DNA of 64,000 nt from Stenotrophomonas sp. MYb238 (GCF_009496535.1 NZ_WIDL01000014.1:50526-114525), one strand, 5' to 3'; shown: positions 8,814 to 18,149, counted from the first letter of the stretch. Notes: generated by a model from the sequence alone, not told the origin. Numbers and translations: made by a program.

Positions 8814-9233
8814 TCAGGCCGGCACCACCGCCAGGGTCAGGCGCGAGATGCATACCGGCTTGCCGGCCTCGTTCTCGATGCGGATTTCCCAGACCTGGGT
8901 GGTGCGCCCGACGTGCAGCGCGCGCGCCGTGCCGGTGACCACGCCGGAGCGGGCCGCGCGCAGGTGGTTGGCGTTGATCTCCAGCCCCACGCAGACCTGG
9001 CTGGCGGTATCCACGCACAGGTTGCCGGCGCTGCTGCCCAGCGTCTCGGCCAGCACCACCGAGGCGCCGCCATGGAGCAGGCCGTAGGGCTGGCGGGTGC
9101 GTTCGTCCACCGGCATGGTCGCCTGCAACCAGTCCTCGCCGGCGCCGGTGAAGACGATGCCGAGGTGATCGATCAGGGTGCCCCGGCTGAGGCGGTTGAG
9201 TTCGTCCAGTGAAACGGGTGCGCGGAAAACCAT
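8814..9233 (-). CDS. Hotdog-fold acyl-CoA thioesterase (PaaI / YdiI-like)
   Basis: A 139-residue single-hotdog thioesterase. The motif YGLLHGGASVVLAETLGS contains the conserved HGG and the catalytic Glu typical of the YdiI/MenI-type enzymes, and VGLEINANHLRAARSG is the following central strand-turn. The family hydrolyses aryl- or acyl-CoA thioesters. The neighbours do not identify the CoA substrate. Length matches the family (about 135-140). It ends 27 bases downstream of the convergent GGDEF/EAL gene. Confidence 0.85.
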   Translation of the reverse strand: MVFRAPVSLDELNRLSRGTLIDHLGIVFTGAGEDWLQATMPVDERTRQPYGLLHGGASVVLAETLGSSAGNLCVDTASQVCVGLEINANHLRAARSGVVTGTARALHVGRTTQVWEIRIENEAGKPVCISRLTLAVVPA

Positions 9234-9288
9234 GGCGATGACCGGAGCGGAAACCGCGCCAGTTTACGCGCGGCGCGTGGGCGCCGGA

Positions 9289-9834
9289 TCAACCGAACAG
9301 ATCGTCCTGCGGCGGCGGATAGACCAGCCGGCCATCGACCAGGCGCGCGCTGCCGGTCAGTGCGTGCACCTGCAGGTGGGTGGCGTCGAGGATGTGCCGC
9401 ACTTCGATGCCGCGCGTGGTGAGCACGTCGGCGATCAGCCGGCGGTGGCAGCGCCACCACACCGCTTCGGCGCACATCAGCGCGGTGCGGCGGCGTGCGG
9501 CCAGTTCCAGCAACCGCGCCAGGCCGTCGGCGAACTCGGCGCTGTCCAGGTGGTCGGCATAGCCCTGGAAGGCGGCGTTGCGCCAGGCGCCGTTGGGCGA
9601 ACCCGGCAGCGCGCGGCGGCGTCCCCCCAGCTGCGGCAGCCAGAGGTAGTCGTAGCCCGCGGCCGGCAGGGTGCTGGCCATCGTCTCGCCGGCGAACCAG
9701 GGATAGCGCCGCGAGCCGGGGAAGCGGCGCACGTCGGCCACGGCCTCGATGCCGTATCCGGCCAGCAGGGCGAGGAACGCGTCCCAGCCGCGGGTGGAGT
9801 GGCCGATGGTCCAGACGGTGGCGACGTCGGCCAT
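9289..9834 (-). CDS. DUF488 family protein
   Basis: A 181-residue cytosolic protein with the DUF488 hallmarks: IGHSTRGWDAFLALL at the N-terminus, a DVRRFPGSRRYPWF segment, and a C-terminal CAEAVWWRCHRRLIADVL motif holding the conserved Cys, Glu and CHR residues. The biochemical role is not established. The start at 9834 is two bases from the stop of the upstream DUF2945 gene (TGA-C-ATG), so the two are almost certainly translated from one mRNA. An in-frame ATG farther upstream (9966) would overlap the DUF2945 gene and encode a low-complexity Ser/Thr/Arg stretch, so it was rejected. Confidence 0.85.
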   Translation of the reverse strand: MADVATVWTIGHSTRGWDAFLALLAGYGIEAVADVRRFPGSRRYPWFAGETMASTLPAAGYDYLWLPQLGGRRRALPGSPNGAWRNAAFQGYADHLDSAEFADGLARLLELAARRRTALMCAEAVWWRCHRRLIADVLTTRGIEVRHILDATHLQVHALTGSARLVDGRLVYPPPQDDLFG

Positions 9835-9835
9835 G

Positions 9836-10048
9836 TCAGCCGATCTTCTGCAGCACCGCGCCGCGGTGCAGGGCGATGTGCTCGGTACGGTCGCTGCGGA
9901 TCTCGTACTGCGGGTCGTCCGCGCTGCAGCGGTGCATGTGGCCCTTGTACGGCGTATCGCGGACATGGACCTTGATGATGTGGCCGGTGACGTGGCCGGC
10001 CTCGGAATTCCAGCGGACGTGGTCGCCGACCTTGAAGGCGTGGCTCAT
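9836..10048 (-). CDS. DUF2945 / hypervirulence-associated TUDOR-domain small protein
   Basis: A 70-residue protein beginning MSHAFKVGDHVRWNSEAGHV and containing VTGHIIKVH and DPQYEIRSDRTEH, the pattern of the DUF2945 (HVA1, TUDOR-like) family, which is often 65-75 residues. Its function is unknown; an SH3/TUDOR-like barrel with a KVG-D-VxW motif suggests binding to nucleic acid or protein. GGAG lies nine bases before the ATG. It forms a two-gene unit with the DUF488 gene that follows after one base. Confidence 0.85.
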   Translation of the reverse strand: MSHAFKVGDHVRWNSEAGHVTGHIIKVHVRDTPYKGHMHRCSADDPQYEIRSDRTEHIALHRGAVLQKIG

Positions 10049-10280
10049 GGCAATGCTCCAGGTGGAAAACGGATGCGGCGCGCCGGCGGCACCGACGGGA
10101 GGCGCGTCGCGCGCAGGACGCCGCCGGTTTCGCCTGCGGCTCCCTCGAAGGCGAAGGATGCCCGCTCCGCCATGCGCGGGAGCGGCAGGCAGCCGGAATG
10201 CCGCGCCGCGGACCGCGATCCGGCCTGCCCCTGCGTTATAGGTTCCCGCCGTGAATTCCCGGTCAAGGACCGCGCCCGGT

Positions 10281-11405
10281 TCACGGCGCCAGCGTCCAGC
10301 GCAGCGTCTCCAGCGTCCTGCCGTTGACCTGGACGGAGAGCGCGTGCGCGCCCGGGTGATGCACGCGGGTGGTGACTTCCCGCAGGGCATGGCGCTTTTC
10401 CAGCTGCACCCGTCCCCGCGGCGGAAGCTCGAAGGTTTTCCACTTGAACACCTTGGGGCTGAGCGTGCCGTTCGCCTTCCTGTAGTGGATCGCATAGTCG
10501 AGCACGATGCGCTGGCGCTGCGCCGAGAGCGATTCGAGATCGATGGCGAAGACGAGCGTGTCGCCCATCGCATGGACCGCCTCCTCGAAGCGGATGCCGT
10601 GCACGCGGATGGCGGCCCCGGCATCGACGCCGATCGCCGCCAGCGCCTGCGCATGCCCGGCCTTTATCAGGGTGCGCAACGCATGCCGGGTGATCCATTC
10701 CAGCCGCGCCTTCTCGTCGGCGGTCTTCGCTTCCCTGCGCCAGGCAAGCAGCGTCTCCACTACGTAGCCAGGATGATCCTTGGCGATGTCGTTCAGGTGG
10801 TTGGCCACGCTCTTGCGCACGTAGAGGGACGCGTCGAAGACCAGCGCGCGCAGGATCGGCAGGGTCGGCGTGGGGTCGGCGACCAGCCGCTGCAGGCGCT
10901 CGCCCCACGGCAGGCGCGGACGCGAGCCCTCCGAAGCCCAGCGCCGGTCGTGCTCGTTGTCCGAGGCGGTGCAGCGCAGGAGATGGGCCAGCGTTTCCTC
11001 CGGGTACAGGCGGAGAAAGGGCCGCACGGCGAACTCGGCGGTGAAGAGCCGGGTGAGCACGGTGAGCGCGTCCAGGGAACGCTGCCTGTCGTCCAGGCCG
11101 AAGGTCTGCACGAAGTCGGTGAACGGCCAGATATCGAAGCCGCGCAGCTTCCCGCCGCGGGCGGCGGCGAGGAGGACGGCCAGGGCATCGCCGTAGCTGG
11201 CGGGCAGAAGCCGCGCCAGCTCGTCCCGGACCCGCGCGATGCGCGGCTTGAGTTCGAGCCGGGCCAGGTCGCCGGCGATGCCTTCGAAGGCGCGGCGATC
11301 GAAGGCGGGATGGACCGCCGCGATCTCCCGGCCCATGCGCTCCAGCAGGGCCGGCCCCACGCTGTGCTTGAAGGCGGAAGGGTTGTCCTTCTGTTCCTGG
11401 GCCAT
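10281..11405 (-). CDS. alkC: AlkC-type DNA alkylation repair protein (3-methyladenine glycosylase family)
   Basis: A 374-residue all-helical HEAT-like-repeat protein matching the AlkC/AlkD DNA glycosylase superfamily, closer to the AlkC branch. Visible features are the N-terminal ALLERMGREIAAVHPAFD, the central block FDIWPFTDFVQTFGLDD, WASEGSRPRLPWGERL, and the helix SLYVRKSVANHLNDIAKDHP that is highly typical of AlkC. The additional C-terminal domain (about residues 260-374, ending EKRHALREVTTRVHHPG) is also seen in many AlkC proteins and has an Ig-like strand pattern. Expected role: excision of 3-methyladenine and 3-methylcytosine from alkylated DNA. The start has GAGG nine bases upstream; a longer in-frame start at 11444 lacks this. 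Tandem 13-base repeats lie 65-92 bases upstream. Confidence 0.88.
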   Translation of the reverse strand: MAQEQKDNPSAFKHSVGPALLERMGREIAAVHPAFDRRAFEGIAGDLARLELKPRIARVRDELARLLPASYGDALAVLLAAARGGKLRGFDIWPFTDFVQTFGLDDRQRSLDALTVLTRLFTAEFAVRPFLRLYPEETLAHLLRCTASDNEHDRRWASEGSRPRLPWGERLQRLVADPTPTLPILRALVFDASLYVRKSVANHLNDIAKDHPGYVVETLLAWRREAKTADEKARLEWITRHALRTLIKAGHAQALAAIGVDAGAAIRVHGIRFEEAVHAMGDTLVFAIDLESLSAQRQRIVLDYAIHYRKANGTLSPKVFKWKTFELPPRGRVQLEKRHALREVTTRVHHPGAHALSVQVNGRTLETLRWTLAP

Positions 11406-11469
11406 TGCTTTTCCTCGCGGCGGCGGCGTTCGACCGGCGCGCATCGACGCCGCCGCCTTGCGTTCCGGG

Positions 11470-11499
11470 TGTAGTGGGGAACGATGTAGTGGGGAACCG
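11470..11499. repeat. Two tandem 13-base direct repeats upstream of alkC
   Basis: TGTAGTGGGGAAC occurs at 11470-11482 and again at 11485-11497, a 15-base period. On the alkC sense strand this reads GTTCCCCACTACA twice. It may be a pair of binding sites or part of a promoter; nothing in the bases decides. Confidence 0.6.
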
Positions 11500-11546
11500 G
11501 GAACACGGCGCGCCGGACATGAGGCGGGCGCCGCGACCCGGCGGGA

Positions 11547-13502
11547 TCACAGGATCGGCACCAGCCCGGCGCCGAACGCGGTCAGCATGCGCACCAGCAG
11601 CCACTTCGGCCCGACGTCGACCTCGGGGAAGTCGCCCACCGGCACATAGCAGCGGCGGAAGTCCGGATCGTGCCGCGACAGCGGCAGCGGGCAGTCCGGT
11701 CCCGGCTGGAACGCGTAGTTGGTGGCATAGCGCCACGGCCAGACGTCGAGCACCGGCAGCGCCTCGGACGCCTTGCCCAGGCTGTAGTTCAGCCCCGAAA
11801 GCACCGGCGTCTTCTCCCGCGGCGCCACCACCCAGGCGTTGTCCGGGGCGATGTCGCGCAGGATGCTCTGCGCCAGCCGCTCGGCGAACACCGGGTCGTC
11901 GATGATCACCGCGCCTTCGGTGTTGTAGTTCTCGCTGCGCGGGTCGAAGTTGTGGGTGCCGACGACGCCGATGCGGCGGTCCACCACCAGCGACTTGGCG
12001 TGCAGGCCCATGCGCGCGCCGCGCCGGGTCACCGGCAGCGGACGGTTGGCCGCCTTGCTGCCGAGGAACGAGGGCCGCGTCTCGGTGCGCAGCACCTCGC
12101 GCTCGACCTCGCTGCCGTCGGCGCCCGCGCGCCGCCGCGCGCCGTTGCCGCGCACGTTGCTGCCGGCCGCGCTCGCGCCGATCACGCGGTTCGGCGGCGG
12201 CGCCGGCGCGTCGTCCAGCGCCGCGGACAGCAGGTTGGCCGGGGCCACCGGCGCATCCAGCGGGAACGGCTTGTACTCGTAGACCTCGAAGCCCAGCACG
12301 CGCAGGTTGCGGCGCTTGTACTTGTAGGCCATGGCATAGACGATCGGGTTGTCGGTCGCGGCCAGGCTGTTGGTGGACACCACCACGCGCGGCGGCGCCT
12401 GGCGCGCGCGCAGATCCTTGAACAGCGCCTGCGCCGGCTTGGACAACACCAGGTAGGGCGTCTGCAGCAGCACTTCGGACTGCGCGCCGGCGATGAGCGC
12501 ATCCAGCCGCGGCTCGGTGGCGTGCGGCGCCTGGTCGCGGCGGTGCTTGCGCGGCAGGTCGGCGACGTAGGCCACCGAGCGCACCGGCAGCGCGGTATCG
12601 ACGAAAGCCTGCGCGACGAACGCCGGGTCGGCGGCCTCGGCGGTGGCGCGCGCCACCCGCTCCGGGCGCAGGAAGCGCGCCTGCGGCAGTTCGGGCACGC
12701 CCTGCCGCAGCAGGGTCCGGCCGACATCGTTGAGCCGCTCGGCCGGCACGCTGCGGCGCGCCTCCCAGAAGGCCTGGAAGTTGGCGGCCATCTCGCGCGC
12801 CTCGGGCCCGGCCACCACCACGTCGCGGTCGCGGAAGTTGTACTCGCGGTCCCAGTCGTAATAGTCGTCCTGGTAGTTGCGGCCGCCGACCACGCCGATC
12901 ACGCCGTCCACCACCAGCAGCTTGTTGTGCATGCGCTGGTTGAAGCGGCGGAAGCAGCACAGCACGCTGCCGGCGTAGTCGAAGTAGTTGAGCTTGGCCT
13001 TGCCGAAGGCGGGGTTGTAGATGCGCAGCTCGAAGTTGGCGTGCGCGCCTGACAGCGCGCCGAGCGTCTGCAGGTCGGAGATCGCCGAGAGCTGGTCGAT
13101 CAGCACCCGCACCCTGACCCCGCGACGGGCGGCGTCCAGCAGCGCGTCGATGATCATGCGCGCGCTGTCGTCGGTGTCGAAGATGTAGGTCTGCAGGTCG
13201 ATGCTGCGGCTGGCGCTGCGGATCAGGTTCAGGCGCGCCACCAGCGACAGTTCGCCCTCGTCCAGGAGCGTGGCGTAGTGCCGCGGCGCGCCGGCGGCGG
13301 CGGAATCGGCCATGGCCTGCGCGCCCAGCGCGCGCAGCGGCGAATCCAGCGCGCAGCGGTCGGCGCGGTCGCAGTCCAGCGCGGTGGAGCGGGCGGCCAC
13401 GGCGATGCCCTGGGCACGCTCGCGCTGCTGCGGCGACAGCGACGCGCAGCCGCCGGCGAGCAGGGCCGAGCCGAGCAGCAGCAAGCGGAGCAGCAGGTTC
13501 AC
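11547..13502 (-). CDS. Phospholipase D family lipoprotein (cardiolipin synthase-like)
   Basis: A 651-residue protein with two PLD catalytic motifs, HNKLLVVD (His192) and HAKSLVVD (His501), each followed by the usual GG/GT-x-N segment (VVGGRNY and VVGTHNF). The N-terminus has a lipobox, LLAGGC, with Cys19. The family transfers or hydrolyses phosphatidyl groups; anchored PLD proteins of this type are often annotated as cardiolipin synthase-like. A charged Arg/Gly-rich insertion (around residues 435-475) separates the halves and is unusual. The start is GTG at 13502, overlapping the stop of the upstream YceI gene in a G-TGA arrangement, which indicates translational coupling. Confidence 0.87.
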   Translation of the reverse strand: MNLLLRLLLLGSALLAGGCASLSPQQRERAQGIAVAARSTALDCDRADRCALDSPLRALGAQAMADSAAAGAPRHYATLLDEGELSLVARLNLIRSASRSIDLQTYIFDTDDSARMIIDALLDAARRGVRVRVLIDQLSAISDLQTLGALSGAHANFELRIYNPAFGKAKLNYFDYAGSVLCCFRRFNQRMHNKLLVVDGVIGVVGGRNYQDDYYDWDREYNFRDRDVVVAGPEAREMAANFQAFWEARRSVPAERLNDVGRTLLRQGVPELPQARFLRPERVARATAEAADPAFVAQAFVDTALPVRSVAYVADLPRKHRRDQAPHATEPRLDALIAGAQSEVLLQTPYLVLSKPAQALFKDLRARQAPPRVVVSTNSLAATDNPIVYAMAYKYKRRNLRVLGFEVYEYKPFPLDAPVAPANLLSAALDDAPAPPPNRVIGASAAGSNVRGNGARRRAGADGSEVEREVLRTETRPSFLGSKAANRPLPVTRRGARMGLHAKSLVVDRRIGVVGTHNFDPRSENYNTEGAVIIDDPVFAERLAQSILRDIAPDNAWVVAPREKTPVLSGLNYSLGKASEALPVLDVWPWRYATNYAFQPGPDCPLPLSRHDPDFRRCYVPVGDFPEVDVGPKWLLVRMLTAFGAGLVPIL

Positions 13503-14068
13503 GGCGGGGGGGCGCCCACCAGGCGCGTACGCAATATGAAGGTCACACGGTCACTCAGGGCGAACTGCCAGCTGTCCATGCCGTAACGACCGCGCTGGAC
13601 GGTGCCCCGGCTGACGAGGTCGCAATCATAGCCCGGCCTCGCGCATTCAGGCTCCTCCAGGCGCAGCACCTCGCGCCGGCTGACGCCGCGGATGGTCAGG
13701 CGTCCCTGCACGCTGCCGCCGCGTTCGACGATGTCCGGTTCGTAGGGGTCGGACTCGAACTCGACCAGCGGGTGCCGCTGCGCGTCGAAGAACTCCTCGC
13801 CGCGCATCCAGCCGGTGTAGCGCGGTTTGCCCGGGATTTCGACGTACTGGGTGAACATGCGCAGGCGCACCTGGTGGCGGCCGTCCGGCAGCACCGTGAT
13901 CCAGCCGTCGAAGCGCGGGAACTGGCCCTCGATCCGCTGCCCGAAGCGGGTGCGGATCTCGAAGCCGAAGCGCGAATGCACGGTATCGAACTGCAACGGC
14001 TGCGAGGCCGACGCCGCGCCCGTCGCCGCCAGCAGGATCAGCAGCAGTCCAGCACACAGCGACCGCAT
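13499..14068 (-). CDS. YceI-like family periplasmic protein
   Basis: A 189-residue secreted lipocalin-like protein. A Sec signal peptide (MRSLCAGLLLILLAATGAASA) is followed by the YceI strand pattern: QFDTVHSRFGFEIRTRFGQ, then RYTGWMRGEEFFDAQRHPLVEFES, the conserved FDxxxxPxxxF element. The fold binds polyisoprenoids or amphiphiles in characterised members; whether it does here is unknown. The start at 14068 is taken because the signal peptide begins there; an in-frame ATG at 14143 has no leader. It is upstream of and overlaps the phospholipase-D gene, so the two may act together on envelope lipids. Confidence 0.85.
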   Translation of the reverse strand: MRSLCAGLLLILLAATGAASASQPLQFDTVHSRFGFEIRTRFGQRIEGQFPRFDGWITVLPDGRHQVRLRMFTQYVEIPGKPRYTGWMRGEEFFDAQRHPLVEFESDPYEPDIVERGGSVQGRLTIRGVSRREVLRLEEPECARPGYDCDLVSRGTVQRGRYGMDSWQFALSDRVTFILRTRLVGAPPP

Positions 14069-14223
14069 GCGCTCAGCCCCTGTCCACGGTCCCGTCGCAT
14101 CCGCCCGCGGCCCCGCCTGCGCCAGCGGAACGGCCACGAGCACCCTCCGCCGCCACGCGCATCAGCACGCGCACGCCGCCGCGGACCCGGGGCCGTCGAA
14201 CACGGCGGAACGCGGTCATGGCC

Positions 14224-14700
14224 TCAGGGCCACCAGAACGCCGCCAGGCGGGCGATGCCCGGTTCGATGGCCGCCGCCATCGGTAGCGACAGCACCGCCA
14301 CCGAGGCGGTGGGCATGCCGCGGTAGTCGCCGGACTGGCCGCTGTGCATCAGCGCCACCAGCCGCTCCATGCCCGGGTTGTGCCCGACCAGCAGCAGGCG
14401 CTCGACCTCGCGGTGCTCGTCCACCAGCGCGGCGAGGGTGCCGGGCGTGGCGTCGTAGATCCGCTCCTCCAGGCGCTGTTCGACGTAGCCGGTCAGCGAC
14501 AGCACCGCCTCCAGCGTTTCGCGCGCGCGCCGCGCCGGCGAGCACAGCACCCGGTCAGGCACCAGCCGCTGCTCCAGCAGCCAGCGACCGGCCGCCTCGG
14601 CCTCGGCCAGGCCATGCGGGGAAAGCGGACGGTCGATGTCGGCCAGGCCGTTGTCGGCCGGCTCGGCGTGGGCATGTCGCAGCAGGATCAGTTCACGCAT
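14224..14700 (-). CDS. sixA: SixA-like histidine phosphatase
   Basis: A 158-residue protein of the histidine phosphatase (phosphoglycerate-mutase-like) superfamily. LLRHAHAEP near the N-terminus holds the catalytic RH(A/G) motif, CSPARRARETLE is the second conserved Arg block, and LLLVGHNPGMERLV contains the second catalytic His. Length and sequence match SixA, which removes phosphate from phospho-histidine of HPt or PTS proteins. Twenty bases separate it from the stop of parA upstream on the same strand. Confidence 0.88.
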   Translation of the reverse strand: MRELILLRHAHAEPADNGLADIDRPLSPHGLAEAEAAGRWLLEQRLVPDRVLCSPARRARETLEAVLSLTGYVEQRLEERIYDATPGTLAALVDEHREVERLLLVGHNPGMERLVALMHSGQSGDYRGMPTASVAVLSLPMAAAIEPGIARLAAFWWP

Positions 14701-14720
14701 GAGGTTTCATTAGCTCCGGG

Positions 14721-15353
14721 TCAGACCTTGTTCAACCATTTGAGAAGCGGCTCCCAGTCCTGCTGGTGCTCGCGGACCTGGGCGGAGTGGTAGTCGAACA
14801 GGCTGCGGCCCAGGCCGACCATGACCACGTAGCTCTGGCTGTCGCGCAGTTGCGCCACCACCTCGTACGGCCATTGCGCCAGCATCTGCCGCGCCTGCTG
14901 CGACGTCTGCGTCCACGGCTTGGTGCGGTTGAGCACCAGGCCCACCGGCAGCGCACGCGAGTGCACGCGCTTGACCTTGGCCAGACTGTTCAGGAAACCA
15001 ACGATGGCCTCGATGTCCAGCGCCGACGGCAGCACCGGCACCACCACCGCATCGGCCACGTCCAGGAATTGCTCGAGATCGTCCGCATGGGCGCCGGCCG
15101 GGGCATCGATGATCACGGCCTCGGCACCGTCGGGGATGTGTTTTTCCCAGGCCTTCTTGCGGTAGACGTCCACCGGCAGCACGGCGCTGTCCAGGCCGGC
15201 GCGGCGTTGCGCCCAGCGCGTGCTCGACCCCTGCGGGTCGGCGTCGGCGATCACCGTCGCCCTGCCCTGCAGCGCGGCATGCGCGGCCAGATGGGTGGCG
15301 ATGGTGGTCTTGCCCACACCGCCCTTGGAACCGGCCACCAGGATCGTCTTCAT
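14721..15353 (-). CDS. Orphan ParA-family ATPase
   Basis: A 210-residue deviant-Walker P-loop ATPase: SKGGVGKTT (Lys10 and Lys15), [11 protein letters not shown] as switch I, and [13 protein letters not shown] as Walker B region. It is a short, single-domain ParA-like protein; no parB-like gene or centromere-like repeats are seen near it, so chromosome partition is unlikely to be its function. Such orphan ParAs often position protein assemblies. The start at 15353 is the first residue of the fold; an in-frame extension upstream (to 15806) runs through the REP doublet and antisense to the next gene, and was rejected. Confidence 0.88.
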   Translation of the reverse strand: MKTILVAGSKGGVGKTTIATHLAAHAALQGRATVIADADPQGSSTRWAQRRAGLDSAVLPVDVYRKKAWEKHIPDGAEAVIIDAPAGAHADDLEQFLDVADAVVVPVLPSALDIEAIVGFLNSLAKVKRVHSRALPVGLVLNRTKPWTQTSQQARQMLAQWPYEVVAQLRDSQSYVVMVGLGRSLFDYHSAQVREHQQDWEPLLKWLNKV

Positions 15354-15437
15354 GCACGCCTCGTTTTGCGCGGGACTGTCCGCAGCGTACACCGGCGCGC
15401 GACGGCCGCGGTAGTCGGTGCGTGAGGACGGCCGCCG

Positions 15438-15509
15438 GCAGGGGCGTACTTCCGTGCGCGATGGGGCTTTCCCGGCAGAGTCCCGCCGCGCACCAGGGTG
15501 CGCTCCTAC
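15438..15509. repeat. REP doublet, degenerate copy
   Basis: A 72-base relative of the element at 1329-1400, in the divergent gap between parA and the AAA gene. The right arm ends canonically (GTGCGCTCCTAC), while the left arm has drifted (GCAGGGGCGTACTTCCGTGC). The centre GATGGGGCTTTCCCGGCAGAG is nearly identical to copy 1. Confidence 0.75.
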
Positions 15510-15555
15510 GGACGCGGCGCGCTTTGCTATCGTGACGGCCCATGCCGGAGCCCCC

Positions 15556-17037
15556 ATGAGCGAACTGCAGGACCTGACCGCGCTGATCCGCGCCAACACG
15601 CCGCTGATCGTCATCGAGACCCCGGACGAGGCGCGGGTCGTGGACCTGTTCCGGCAGGCGCTGATGCACGTGTGGCGGGCGCTGTACCGCTGGTCGATCA
15701 CCGAAGGCCTGCGCCGCATCGACATGGACCGCGAGGACGAGGCGGTCGGCCCGCCCGATGCCAGCTCGGCACTGCGCATGATCCAGGACGCCGAGCAGCG
15801 CGGCATCTACCTGCTGCTCGATTTCCACCCCTACCTGGGCTACGCCAGCCACCAGCGCCTGCTGCGCGACATCATCCAGCGCCGCCACAGCCAGCCGCAC
15901 GTGCTGGTGCTGGTCGGCGCCAAGGTGGAACTGCCGGCCGAGCTGGAAGCGCTGGCCACCCGCTTCAACCCGCGCCTGCCCGACGCCAACGCGCTGCTGA
16001 AGATGCTGCGCGAGGAAGCGGCGGCCTATGCCGGCGAGAACGGCGGCCGCCGCGTGGAGGTGGACCAGGACGCGGTGCGGCAGATCCTGCGCAACCTGCA
16101 GGGACTGAGCCTGCCCGATGCGCGCCGCATCGCCCGCCAGCTGATCTACAGCGACGGCGCGCTGCGCGCCGACGACCTGCCGCAGCTGGCGAAGCTGAAG
16201 TTCGAGCTGCTCAACCGCAGCGGCCACCTGCACTACGACTACGACAGCGCGCGCTTCGGCGACGTGGCCGGCGCCTCCCGGCTCAAGCGCTGGATCGAGC
16301 AGCGCCGCGCGGTGTTCGTCGCCGGCGACGCGCCGCCCGGGCTGGACCCGCCGCGCGGCATGCTGCTGCTCGGCGTGCAGGGCTGCGGCAAGTCGATGCT
16401 GGCCAAGGCCACCGCCGCCGGCTTCGGCGTGCCGCTGCTGCGGCTGGACTTCGGCACGCTCTACAACAAGTACCACGGCGAGACCGAGAACAACCTGCGC
16501 CAGGCGCTGGCCTCGGCCGAGCAGCTGGCGCCGTGCGTGCTGTGGATCGACGAGATCGAGAAGGGCCTGGCCAGCAGCGGCGAGGACGGCGGCGTCTCGC
16601 GGCGGGTGCTGGGCTACCTGCTGACCTGGATGGCCGAGCGCAAGGCGCCGGTGTTCATCGTCGCCACCGCCAACCAGGTGCACGAGCTGCCGGCCGAACT
16701 GCTGCGCAAGGGCCGCTTCGACGAGATCTTCTTTGTCGACCTGCCCGCGCCCGACACCCGCGTGGAACTGCTGCGCCTGCACCTGGGCAAACGCGGGCTG
16801 GACGCCGACGGCTTCGCCCTGCCGGCGCTGGCGGCCGCGGCCGACGGTTTTTCCGGCGCCGAGATCGAGCAGGCGGTGGTCGCCGGGCTGTACGCCGCGC
16901 ATGCCGAACGCAGGCCGCTGGACACCGACCTGCTGATGGCCGAGATCCGCAACACGCGGCCGCTGTCGGTACTGATGGCCGAGCAGGTGCAGGCGCTGCG
17001 CGACTGGGCGCGCGGGCGCACGGTCGCGGCCGACTGA
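15556..17037 (+). CDS. AAA-family ATPase (Ycf46-like)
   Basis: A 493-residue cytosolic ATPase. An N-terminal domain (about 1-225) with the pattern [16 protein letters not shown] precedes a classical AAA module: Walker A GVQGCGKS (273-280), Walker B VLWIDEIE (Asp332, Glu333), sensor-1 ATANQ, and an Arg-finger region [14 protein letters not shown]. This arrangement is that of Ycf46/SpoVK-like AAA proteins, which have no protease domain; the substrate is unknown. The start at 15556 sits just beyond the REP doublet. An in-frame upstream extension from 15418 crosses the repeat and is unlikely to be translated. Confidence 0.85.
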   Translation: MSELQDLTALIRANTPLIVIETPDEARVVDLFRQALMHVWRALYRWSITEGLRRIDMDREDEAVGPPDASSALRMIQDAEQRGIYLLLDFHPYLGYASHQRLLRDIIQRRHSQPHVLVLVGAKVELPAELEALATRFNPRLPDANALLKMLREEAAAYAGENGGRRVEVDQDAVRQILRNLQGLSLPDARRIARQLIYSDGALRADDLPQLAKLKFELLNRSGHLHYDYDSARFGDVAGASRLKRWIEQRRAVFVAGDAPPGLDPPRGMLLLGVQGCGKSMLAKATAAGFGVPLLRLDFGTLYNKYHGETENNLRQALASAEQLAPCVLWIDEIEKGLASSGEDGGVSRRVLGYLLTWMAERKAPVFIVATANQVHELPAELLRKGRFDEIFFVDLPAPDTRVELLRLHLGKRGLDADGFALPALAAAADGFSGAEIEQAVVAGLYAAHAERRPLDTDLLMAEIRNTRPLSVLMAEQVQALRDWARGRTVAAD

Positions 17038-17147
17038 GCCGGGCCTCGCCCAGCGCCGGGGCGGCATCGCCCAGGTGGCGGTACCGCGGCTGACGCGCAC
17101 GGCGACCGCGGGTCCAGGCCGGCCCGCGCGGTGCGGCGATCTTCCCG

Positions 17148-18149
17148 TCAAGGAGCCTTCGCGGGCTCCCAGCCGGCCGGCGGCCGCGCGGGAATGCCGT
17201 TGGCCGCGAGCAGCTGCCGCATCGCGCCCAGCTCGCCCGATTCCACCGTCCAGCGCAGGTAGGCGTGCATGTCCACCTTCGGCACCGCATCGGGAGCCGC
17301 GCCCAGCAGCGCCACCGCTTCCCCGGTGATCCATGCCAGCTCCCGCCTGCGCTCCTGCCAGCGTGCGCGCTCGGCGGCATCCCGCGCATCGGCCAGCAGC
17401 TTGCTGACCGCGAAGCTGTTGGCCAGCAGCGAGCCGCTGTCCGCCATCACCGCCAGCAGGCGCCGGCAGCTCTCGTCGAGTGCGGCATCGGCGCCACCCG
17501 CCCGGCAGCGCTGGTGGACATCGCGCAGCGTCGTCATCGCGAACGCCGCCGGCAGCGCATGCACCACCTCCAGGCGCGGCTGGTCCGGGTCGGTGGATGG
17601 GCCGTCGTCCGGCATGGGCAGGCGCACGCCCCGGGTCATGCGGTCGAACAGGGCCACGCCCTCGGAATACTCGTCGACGAAACGGGTGGCACCGGCGACG
17701 CGCTCCCAAGCCAGCGCCACGGATCCAGCGTCGCCGCGGTCCATCTCCATGCGCCACAGCAGCAGTTGCGAGACCGCTTCGTCCGCCTCGCGCGTGCGCA
17801 GGGTCTGGAGGGCGGCCGCGATATCGCAACGGCCGGTGGCGATGCAGCGGCTCACCGCCGCGCGCGCGATCATCGGCTGGTCGCTGCCGGTGCGGATCGC
17901 CTGCTCCAGCCAGACATCGCTCCACGCGGGCTCGCCGACGGCGCCAGACACGGACGACAGCTCCTGCGAAAACGCCAGGCGCGAGGCCACCAGCAGTTCC
18001 AGCGGCCGGCCTGTGGCCGCCAGTTCCTGCGCGCGCTGCCACAACGGCCCGTGGAAATCCGCGTCCGGCGCCCCGGCGACGCTCGATCCGGCGGCAACGC
18101 CGGAAGCCATCAGCGCGGCCAACAGAACCAATCTCTTCCTGCCCTTCAT
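17148..18149 (-). CDS. Secreted hypothetical protein, helical-repeat type
   Basis: A 333-residue protein I do not recognise. It begins with a signal peptide (MKGRKRLVLLAALMASGVAAG, cleavage likely after SSVAGA), and the mature part is predominantly helical, with ALQTLRTREADEAVSQLLLWRMEMDRGDAG and similar units suggesting degenerate TPR/Sel1-type repeats. It has four Cys in the mature part (CIATGRC and CRAGGADAALDESC), which could form two disulfides in the periplasm. The start has GGAGGG 9-14 bases upstream. The next minus-strand gene upstream (18410-19048) also encodes a secreted helical-repeat protein, so the two may be related in function. Confidence 0.7.
   Translation of the reverse strand: MKGRKRLVLLAALMASGVAAGSSVAGAPDADFHGPLWQRAQELAATGRPLELLVASRLAFSQELSSVSGAVGEPAWSDVWLEQAIRTGSDQPMIARAAVSRCIATGRCDIAAALQTLRTREADEAVSQLLLWRMEMDRGDAGSVALAWERVAGATRFVDEYSEGVALFDRMTRGVRLPMPDDGPSTDPDQPRLEVVHALPAAFAMTTLRDVHQRCRAGGADAALDESCRRLLAVMADSGSLLANSFAVSKLLADARDAAERARWQERRRELAWITGEAVALLGAAPDAVPKVDMHAYLRWTVESGELGAMRQLLAANGIPARPPAGWEPAKAP

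Noticed and set aside
15418-15555. Upstream extension of the AAA-ATPase frame
   Set aside because: It runs through the degenerate REP doublet and encodes nothing conserved; the domain begins at the ATG at 15556.
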